The notes below the pieces were generated by a model. It did not search any database. It saw only the letters and a list, made by a program, of their open reading frames with translations, and was not told where the DNA came from. 64,000 bases of DNA. It comes from Steroidobacteraceae bacterium (lineage in GTDB: Bacteria; Pseudomonadota; Gammaproteobacteria; Steroidobacterales; Steroidobacteraceae). Below are positions 58,387 through 64,000 of the stretch, in pieces. Both the position numbers and the translations under genes were made by a program. The stretch is from positions 1 through 64,000 of the forward strand of contig JAPZRU010000001.1 in the NCBI GenBank assembly GCA_027531255.1, in the 5' to 3' direction. Position 1 is the stretch's first letter, and the number at the start of each line of letters is the position of its first letter.

Positions 58387-59127
58387 ATGGACCGCATCCT
58401 CTACGTTTCGATGACCGGCGCCAGGCAGATCCTGGAGGCCCAGGCCGTCGTCTCGCACAACCTGGCGAACGCGAGCACCGGCGGATTCCGCGCGGACCTG
58501 CAGGCCTTCGCGTCGGCGGCGATCGCCGGCGACGGCTTCCCGACGCGCGTCAACGTGGTCGGCGCGAACTCGGGCTTCAGCCACGAGGCGGGCCCGCTGA
58601 CGCAGACGGGACGTGCTCTGGACGTGGCGATCGACGGCGCCGGCTGGCTCGCCGTGCAGGCTCCGGACGGTCGCGAGGCGTACACCCGGGCAGGGAACCT
58701 GCGTCTGACGCCGGAGGGCGCGCTGGTCACCGCGAGCGGCCATCCCGTGCTCGGCGACGGCGGGCCGATCGCGCTGCCGCCGGCCGAGCAGGTGGCCGTC
58801 GGCGCCGACGGCACGATCACGGTCGTGCCGCAGGGCACCGGGCCTGCCACCGCCGCCGCGGTGGCCCGCCTCAAGCTCGTGAATCCGCCGGCGGACGCGC
58901 TCGTGAAGGGTGCCGACGGGCTGGTGCGGCGGCGCGACGGCGCCGATGCGCCCGCCGACGCGGCCGTGCGAGTGCTGTCGGGGGCGATCGAGGGCAGCAA
59001 CGTGAACGCCGCGCGCGCGCTGACGGAGATGATCGAGTACTCGCGCCTGTTCGACATGCAGGTGAAGCTGATGGGCCAGGCCGACCAGAACGGGCAGGCC
59101 GCGCAGCGGCTGCTGGCCGCCGGCTGA
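58387..59127 (+). CDS. flgF: Flagellar rod protein FlgF
   Basis: A 246-aa protein. The N-terminus is [20 protein letters not shown] with [20 protein letters not shown]. The middle has [20 protein letters not shown], and the C-terminus is [20 protein letters not shown] with FDMQVKLM. The match is end to end with proximal rod FlgF. It lies 33 nt after flgE and 70 nt before flgG. Confidence 0.95.
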   Translation: MDRILYVSMTGARQILEAQAVVSHNLANASTGGFRADLQAFASAAIAGDGFPTRVNVVGANSGFSHEAGPLTQTGRALDVAIDGAGWLAVQAPDGREAYTRAGNLRLTPEGALVTASGHPVLGDGGPIALPPAEQVAVGADGTITVVPQGTGPATAAAVARLKLVNPPADALVKGADGLVRRRDGADAPADAAVRVLSGAIEGSNVNAARALTEMIEYSRLFDMQVKLMGQADQNGQAAQRLLAAG

Positions 59128-59197
59128 GCAGCCCGCCGCCGCTCGCCGCGACTCCCGAAGACGTCTTGCACCGACGACCGCACACCGAGGAAACCCG

Positions 59198-59983
59198 ATG
59201 ACTCCCGCACTCTGGGCCGCCAAGACCGGGCTCGACGCGCAGCAGACGCGCATGGCCGTGGTCGCGAACAACCTCGCGAACGTGAACACCACCGGGTTCA
59301 AGCAGAGCCGCGCGGTGTTCGAGGACCTGCTCTACCAGAACGTGCGCCAGGTCGGCGCGCAGACCTCGCAGGACACGCGCTCGCCGAGCGGCATGCATCT
59401 CGGCACCGGCGTGCGCGTGGTCGCCACCGAGAAGGTCTACAGCCAGGGCTCGCTGGAGCAGACCGGCAAGAGCCTGGACATCGCGATCCAGGGCCGCGGG
59501 TTCTTCCAGGTGCTGCTGCCGGACGGCACCCTGGGGTACACGCGCGACGGCTCGTTCCAAGTCAACGCGGAGGGCGAGCTGGTGACGGCCTCGGGCTACG
59601 CCGTGCAGCCGCCGATCAACATCCCGGACAACGCGACGTCGGTGAGCGTCGGCCAGGACGGCGTGGTCAGCGCCAGCCTCGCCGGTTCCGGCCTGACGAC
59701 GCAGATCGGGCAGCTGCAGCTCGTGGACTTCGTGAACCCCGCGGGCCTCCAGCCGCGCGGCGAGAACCTGGCCATCGAGTCCACCGCCTCCGGCCCGCCG
59801 CAGGTCGGCACGCCCGGCGTGAACGGCCTCGGCACGACCGTGCAGGGGGCGCTGGAGTCCTCGAACGTCAACGTCGTCGAGGAACTGGTCGCGATGATCG
59901 AGACGCAGCGCGCCTACGAGATGAACTCGAAGGCGATCTCCAGCACCGACCAGATGCTGCAGTACCTGACGAACAACGTCTGA
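59198..59983 (+). CDS. flgG: Flagellar distal rod protein FlgG
   Basis: A 261-aa protein of exactly the usual FlgG length. Key segments are [59 protein letters not shown], and the C-terminal [20 protein letters not shown] with YEMNSKAI. It builds the distal rod. It is highly conserved in this window, as is normal for FlgG. Confidence 0.97.
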   Translation: MTPALWAAKTGLDAQQTRMAVVANNLANVNTTGFKQSRAVFEDLLYQNVRQVGAQTSQDTRSPSGMHLGTGVRVVATEKVYSQGSLEQTGKSLDIAIQGRGFFQVLLPDGTLGYTRDGSFQVNAEGELVTASGYAVQPPINIPDNATSVSVGQDGVVSASLAGSGLTTQIGQLQLVDFVNPAGLQPRGENLAIESTASGPPQVGTPGVNGLGTTVQGALESSNVNVVEELVAMIETQRAYEMNSKAISSTDQMLQYLTNNV

Positions 59984-60006
59984 TCCGACCTGCCGGAGCC
60001 ACCTGC

Positions 60007-60732
60007 ATGGCCAGCACCACCCGCCACGCATGCCGTCCGCCCGCCGGCGTCCGCTCGCGCGCCGCTTCCGCGGTACTGCTCGCCGCGGTCGTCGCCGCGG
60101 CCGGCTGCGCCGCGCCGTTCGAGCGGGAACTGCCGCAGCCTCGCGGGGCGGCGCACCGGGTCGCCGTCGCGCCCGTCGCGCCGAGCGACGGCGCCATCTA
60201 TCAGCCTGGCCGTGAGATCGCGTTCTTCGAGGACCTCAAGGCGCGGCGCGTCGGAGACCTCGTCATGATCCGCCTGCAGGAGGCGACGAACGCCCGCAAG
60301 AGCTCGTCCACCGAGACCTCGAAGGAGACCAGCGTCTCGATGCCCGGACCCACCATCGCGGGTCGCCCGGTGACCGTCGCCGGGGTGCCCGTGCTGGACA
60401 TGGGCGTGGACGGCACCCGCAGTTTCCAGGGCGAGGGCTCCTCTTCGCAGCAGAACGCGCTGACCGGCACCATCACCGCGGTGGTCGTCGAGGTGCTGGG
60501 CAACGGCAACCTCGTGATCGAGGGCGAGAAGTGGCTGCGGCTGAACCAGGGCGACGAGCTGGTGAAGGTGCGCGGGGTGGTGCGCGCGGTCGACGTGCTG
60601 CCGGACAACTCGGTGACCTCCGACCGCGTGGCCGACGCGCGGATCAGCTACGCCGGGCGCGGCGCGCTGGCCAGCGCGAACCGCCAGGGCTGGCTGTCGC
60701 GGTTCTTCAACTCGGCCCTCTACCCGTACTGA
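60007..60732 (+). CDS. flgH: Flagellar L-ring lipoprotein FlgH
   Basis: A 241-aa lipoprotein. The signal peptide ends in the lipobox VVAAAGC (Cys ~37), so the mature protein is lipid-anchored in the outer membrane. Family segments are [40 protein letters not shown] and [13 protein letters not shown]. The C-terminus is [20 protein letters not shown] then FFNSALYPY. It forms the L ring around the rod. Confidence 0.95.
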   Translation: MASTTRHACRPPAGVRSRAASAVLLAAVVAAAGCAAPFERELPQPRGAAHRVAVAPVAPSDGAIYQPGREIAFFEDLKARRVGDLVMIRLQEATNARKSSSTETSKETSVSMPGPTIAGRPVTVAGVPVLDMGVDGTRSFQGEGSSSQQNALTGTITAVVVEVLGNGNLVIEGEKWLRLNQGDELVKVRGVVRAVDVLPDNSVTSDRVADARISYAGRGALASANRQGWLSRFFNSALYPY

Positions 60733-60734
60733 CC

Positions 60735-61907
60735 ATGCGCAGCCACGCGAGACACTGGATCGGGGCCGCGCTCGCGCTCGCGCTGGTCGCCGCCGCGCCG
60801 GCCGCCCGCTCGGCGGCGGACGCAGCCGCCGCGCCGGTCCGGAACGCGGGCGGCGCGGCCACCGCCCGCATCAAGGACGTGGCGACGGTGCAGGGGGTGC
60901 GCTCGAACCAGCTGGTCGGCTACGGCCTCGTGGTCGGACTCGACGGCAGCGGCGACCAGACCAGTCAGGCGCCGTTCACGACGCAGAGCCTCCGGAACTG
61001 GCTCGCGCAGCTCGGCATCACGCTGCCGCCCGGCGTGAATCCGCAGCTCAAGAACGTCGCCGCGGTCTCGGTGACCGCGCTGCTGCCCCCGTTCGCGAAG
61101 CCCGGTCAGACCATCGACGTGACGGTCAACTCGGTCGGCAACGCCAGGTCGTTGCGGGGTGGCACGCTGCTCGCCGCGCCGCTGCGCGGGCTGGACGGCG
61201 GAGTCTACGCGATCGCGCAGGGCAACCTGGTCGTCAACGGGTTCGGCGCCAGCGCCCAGGACGGCTCGCGCGTCACGGTGAACGTGCCGACCTCCGGCCG
61301 CATCCCGAACGGCGCCACCGTCGAGCGGGCGGTGCAGGCCAGCGTCGGCGCCCAGGACAACCTGACTCTGTCGCTGCGCGCCGCCGACTTCACGACGGCA
61401 ACGCGCATGGCCGAACGCATCAACCGGGAGCTCGGGCCCGACACGGCCGTGCCGGTCGATGCGATCAGCGTGCGCGTCCAGGCGCCGGCGAACCCGGCGC
61501 AGCGAGTTGCGTTCGTGTCGTACCTCGAGAACCTCGATTTCGCGCCGGGCGACGCGCCCGCGCGCGTGATCATCAACTCGCGCACCGGTACCGTCGTGAT
61601 CGGCAGCCACGTGAAGGTGAGCCCGGCGGCGGTTTCGCACGGCTCGCTGACGGTGTCGATCCAGGAGGACGTGCTGGTCAGCCAGCCGCAGCCGTTCGCG
61701 CGCAACGGCGAGACGGTGGTGGCGCCGGACTCCGCGATCGACGTGGAGCAGGGCGGCAGCCGCATGTTCCTGTTCGCGCCCGGCGTGACGCTGGACGAGA
61801 TAGTCCGCGCGGTGAACCAGGTCGGCGCGGCGCCCGGCGACCTCGTCGCGATCCTGGAAGCGCTGCAGCAGGCGGGCGCGCTGCGCGCCGAGCTGCTGGT
61901 CATCTGA
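60735..61907 (+). CDS. flgI: Flagellar P-ring protein FlgI
   Basis: A 390-aa periplasmic protein. The signal peptide is res ~1-27. Then [53 protein letters not shown] and [19 protein letters not shown] follow in order. The C-terminal end is [20 protein letters not shown]. It assembles into the P ring with help from FlgA. Only 2 nt separate it from flgH. Confidence 0.96.
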   Translation: MRSHARHWIGAALALALVAAAPAARSAADAAAAPVRNAGGAATARIKDVATVQGVRSNQLVGYGLVVGLDGSGDQTSQAPFTTQSLRNWLAQLGITLPPGVNPQLKNVAAVSVTALLPPFAKPGQTIDVTVNSVGNARSLRGGTLLAAPLRGLDGGVYAIAQGNLVVNGFGASAQDGSRVTVNVPTSGRIPNGATVERAVQASVGAQDNLTLSLRAADFTTATRMAERINRELGPDTAVPVDAISVRVQAPANPAQRVAFVSYLENLDFAPGDAPARVIINSRTGTVVIGSHVKVSPAAVSHGSLTVSIQEDVLVSQPQPFARNGETVVAPDSAIDVEQGGSRMFLFAPGVTLDEIVRAVNQVGAAPGDLVAILEALQQAGALRAELLVI

Positions 61908-61916
61908 CGGCCCCGC

Positions 61917-63017
61917 ATGGCGATCGACTCGAAACTCAGCGGCCTGGCGGGCGGCGCGGCGACGGCGCAGGTCGCCTCCTGGCTCGACCTGCAGGGGCTG
62001 CGCAGCCTGCCGGGCCGGACCGCGGCGGGCCCGGGCGCGGGCCCGGGGGGCGGGGAGGAGCAGCGCCTGCGCGCAGTCGCGCAGCAGTTCGAGTCGGTGT
62101 TCCTCGGCATGATGCTGCAGTCGATGCGCGACGCGAAGCTGGCGGACTCGCCGTTCGACGGCGAGGAGACCCGCTTCTACCAGGGCATCTTCGACAAGGA
62201 GATCTCGATGCGGCTCGCGCAGGGCCGCGGACTCGGCATCGCCGACCTCCTCGTGCGGCAGCTCGGCGACCGGGGTGCCGGGGGGGTCGCGGTTCCGGCT
62301 CCGGTCGGCGCGGTCGCCGCGGCGGGCGCGGCGCCGGTGGCCGCGGCGCCGGGCGCCGGCGCGAGCGCGAGCTTCGCCGCGGCCCGCGGTGGCGGTCCCG
62401 ACCTGCCGCCGGCGGCCGGCGCGTTCGACGCGGCGAACTTCGCGGCGGCGGTCCTTCCGGGGCATCGTGCGCTCGACGGCGCGGCAGCTGAGGTGCCGCC
62501 GCCGGCCGGTCCGTTCGCGTCGTCCCCGGCGGATTTCGTGCGCAAGGTGCTCCCGCACGCGCGCACCGCGGGCGCCGCGCTCGGGGTGGACCCGCTCGGG
62601 ATCGTCGCGCAGGCCGCGCTGGAGACCGGCTGGGGCCGCAGCGTGCCGGTCGCCGCCGACGGCAGCGGCTACAACCTGTTCGGCATCAAGGCCGGCAGCG
62701 GATGGCGCGGCAGCCGCGCGGTCCGCGAAACGCTGGAGTTCGAAGCGGGCGTGATGAACCGGCGCGCCGAGCCGTTCCGCGCCTACGACTCCCTGGCGAG
62801 CGGATTCGCCGACTACGTGCGGCTGCTGGGCACGAGCGCCCGCTACGCCGACGCCGTCGCCACGGGCCGCGATCCGCGCGCCTTCGCGCGCGCGCTGCAG
62901 GACGCCGGCTACGCCACCGACCCGGACTACGCCCGGAAGATCGACGCGATCCTGCGCGGCGACACGTTGCGCGAGGCGCTCGCCGCCCTCAAGGACCCGG
63001 CCGCCGGGCCGATGTAG
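61917..63017 (+). CDS. flgJ: Flagellar rod assembly protein/peptidoglycan hydrolase FlgJ
   Basis: A 366-aa two-domain protein. The N-terminal rod-binding part (res ~45-125) has AQQFESVFLGMMLQSMRDAK. An Ala/Pro-rich linker joins it to a glucosaminidase domain (~200-360). That domain has IVAQAALETGWGRSVPVAAD with the catalytic Glu, then YNLFGIKAGSGWRGS. It opens the cell wall for the growing rod. It is longer than E. coli FlgJ because of the linker. Confidence 0.95.
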   Translation: MAIDSKLSGLAGGAATAQVASWLDLQGLRSLPGRTAAGPGAGPGGGEEQRLRAVAQQFESVFLGMMLQSMRDAKLADSPFDGEETRFYQGIFDKEISMRLAQGRGLGIADLLVRQLGDRGAGGVAVPAPVGAVAAAGAAPVAAAPGAGASASFAAARGGGPDLPPAAGAFDAANFAAAVLPGHRALDGAAAEVPPPAGPFASSPADFVRKVLPHARTAGAALGVDPLGIVAQAALETGWGRSVPVAADGSGYNLFGIKAGSGWRGSRAVRETLEFEAGVMNRRAEPFRAYDSLASGFADYVRLLGTSARYADAVATGRDPRAFARALQDAGYATDPDYARKIDAILRGDTLREALAALKDPAAGPM

Positions 63018-63069
63018 ACGAACGAGCGGGGTGCGGACGAGGGTCCGCCGCCGCGCGAGGTGCAGAAGC

Positions 63070-64000
63070 GTGCCCGACATCTTGCGGACGAGCCTCTCGG
63101 GCCTGGTCGCCTTCCAGAAGGCGCTCTCGGTCACGGCCAACAACATCTCGAACGCGAACACCGATGGCTACAGCCGGCAGCGCGTCGAGCTGGCCACCCG
63201 GCCGCCCAGCGCCTTCGGCGACGGCTTCGTCGGCAACGGCGTGCAGGTCGCCACCGTCCGGCGGCTGGTCGACCAGTTCGCTACCGCGCAGATGCGGTCC
63301 AGTTCGAACCAGCTCGGCCAGGCGTCGATGTACGCCGACGCGGCACGCCGGATCGACGACGTGATGGGCGACTCGCGTAACGGAATCGCGGCCAACCTGC
63401 AGGCCTTCTTCAACGCGTGGCAGACTGTCGCCAACGATCCGGCCTCGGTCGCCAACCGCTCGCTGCTGCTGCAGCAGGCGCAGTCGCTCGCGAGCTCGTT
63501 CCAGCAGACCAGCCTGCGTCTCGACGCCATCGCCGACGACGCGAGTTCGCGCATCAAGGCTTCGGTCAACGAGATCAACGGCCTCGCGGAGTCGCTCGCG
63601 AGGCTGAACGAACGGATCGGGGTCGCGCAGGCGAGCTCGGGCGGCCAACCGGCGAACGACCTGCTGGACCAGCGCGACAAGCTGATCGTGCAGCTGTCGC
63701 GGCAGGTGAGCGTGCAGACCAACGTCGAAAGCGACGGGCAGGTCAGCGTCTTCATCGGCAACGGGCAGGCGTTGGTGCTGCAAAACACGGCGGTCCCGCT
63801 CGCGACCGTGCCCAACGCTCTCGACCCGACACGGCTGGACCTCGCCTCCGTCCGCAACGGCACGCCGCAGATCATCACGAGCGGACTCTCCGGCGGCGAG
63901 ATCGGCGGGCTGCTGCAGGCGCGCGAGCGGCTGCTCGACCCGGCGCGCAACGCCCTCGGTCTGGTTGCCACCGCGCTGACGCTCGGCGTCAACGCGCAGC
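63070..64000 (+). CDS. flgK: Flagellar hook-associated protein FlgK (3' end outside window)
   Basis: The first ~310 residues of FlgK. The GTG at 63070 gives VPDILRTSLSGLVAFQKALS, then VTANNISNANTDGYSRQRVE (the ANNIxNxNTxGYSRQ signature) and FFNAWQTVANDPAS. LDQRDKLIVQLSRQVSVQTN follows further on. It joins hook to filament and is carried by FlgN. The gene starts 52 nt after flgJ with GAGG 8 nt upstream. No sigma-28 motif was seen in this gap, so it probably shares the operon transcript. Confidence 0.95.
   Translation, partial: MPDILRTSLSGLVAFQKALSVTANNISNANTDGYSRQRVELATRPPSAFGDGFVGNGVQVATVRRLVDQFATAQMRSSSNQLGQASMYADAARRIDDVMGDSRNGIAANLQAFFNAWQTVANDPASVANRSLLLQQAQSLASSFQQTSLRLDAIADDASSRIKASVNEINGLAESLARLNERIGVAQASSGGQPANDLLDQRDKLIVQLSRQVSVQTNVESDGQVSVFIGNGQALVLQNTAVPLATVPNALDPTRLDLASVRNGTPQIITSGLSGGEIGGLLQARERLLDPARNALGLVATALTLGVNAQ

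Noticed and set aside
56965-59301. Long minus-strand open frame opposite flgD-flgE-flgF
   Set aside because: It runs across three well-conserved flagellar genes in antisense and is low-complexity Arg/Ala/Val/Gly. The same applies to the frame at 60720-63161.
1-64000. CRISPR arrays, insertion sequences, prophage or toxin-antitoxin modules
   Set aside because: No spaced direct repeats, transposase or integrase motifs, terminal inverted repeats or phage structural genes were seen on either strand.

Overview
The window is a high-GC, densely packed bacterial chromosome segment that looks like a Gammaproteobacterium, or less likely a Betaproteobacterium. The reasons are a birA-coaX-SPOR operon, a Wolinella-type three-subunit frd operon, a complete flgA-K region, and flagellar promoters that match the sigma-54 and sigma-28 consensus sequences. 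No insertion sequence, prophage, CRISPR array or rRNA was seen. The taxonomic call is inference from gene content only.

Layout. 1-622: the end of a chemotaxis receptor joined to a broken CheW domain, facing a broken small membrane-protein frame (a probable rearrangement junction). 663-6533 (minus): a four-gene DNA-repair operon of MBL-fold exonuclease, ATP-dependent ligase, Lhr-like helicase and PdeM phosphoesterase. 6727-8270: an ECF sigma factor and its RskA-like anti-sigma factor. 8329-9264: a CtlX-type hydrolase. 9289-10192 (minus): a lipoprotein with Ig-like and Fn3-like domains preceded by a clear cyclic-di-GMP-I (GEMM-I) riboswitch.

10560-42640 is a roughly 32-kb exopolysaccharide locus. 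It holds a Wza-like export protein, an outer-membrane barrel, a Wzz/GumC chain-length protein, a BY-kinase, a Wzx-like flippase, a Wzy-like polymerase, about six GT4 and three GT2 glycosyltransferases, and two GT-C-like membrane proteins. It also holds a glycoside-hydrolase-like secreted protein, a methyltransferase, a GlpD-like oxidoreductase, an epimerase/reductase, a membrane-anchored amidohydrolase, a polysaccharide deacetylase, a YbhN-like membrane protein and a WbaP-like initiating phosphoglycosyltransferase. Several proteins in it have no obvious assignment, notably a DGRHR-motif (ParB-like) protein and an HxHxH protein.

42712-45851: plsY-birA-coaX-SPOR. 45877-49419 (minus): frdCAB. 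49570-49645: tRNA-Thr(TGT). 49838-52612: small hypothetical genes, a queuosine-precursor transporter and an Asp/Glu racemase-superfamily enzyme. 52740-53079: a PilZ gene with its own terminator. 53251-64000: the flagellar region, with csrA-flgN-flgM-flgA on minus and flgBCDEFGHIJK on plus; flgK runs off the end.

How it fits together. Cyclic-di-GMP readers (the riboswitch and the PilZ protein), a variant CsrA, an exopolysaccharide factory and the flagellar rod/hook genes lie within 55 kb. The flagellar genes carry a textbook hierarchy, with sigma-54 before flgB and sigma-28 before flgM. The region therefore reads as a sessile/motile decision neighbourhood, although direct regulatory links between the blocks are inference.
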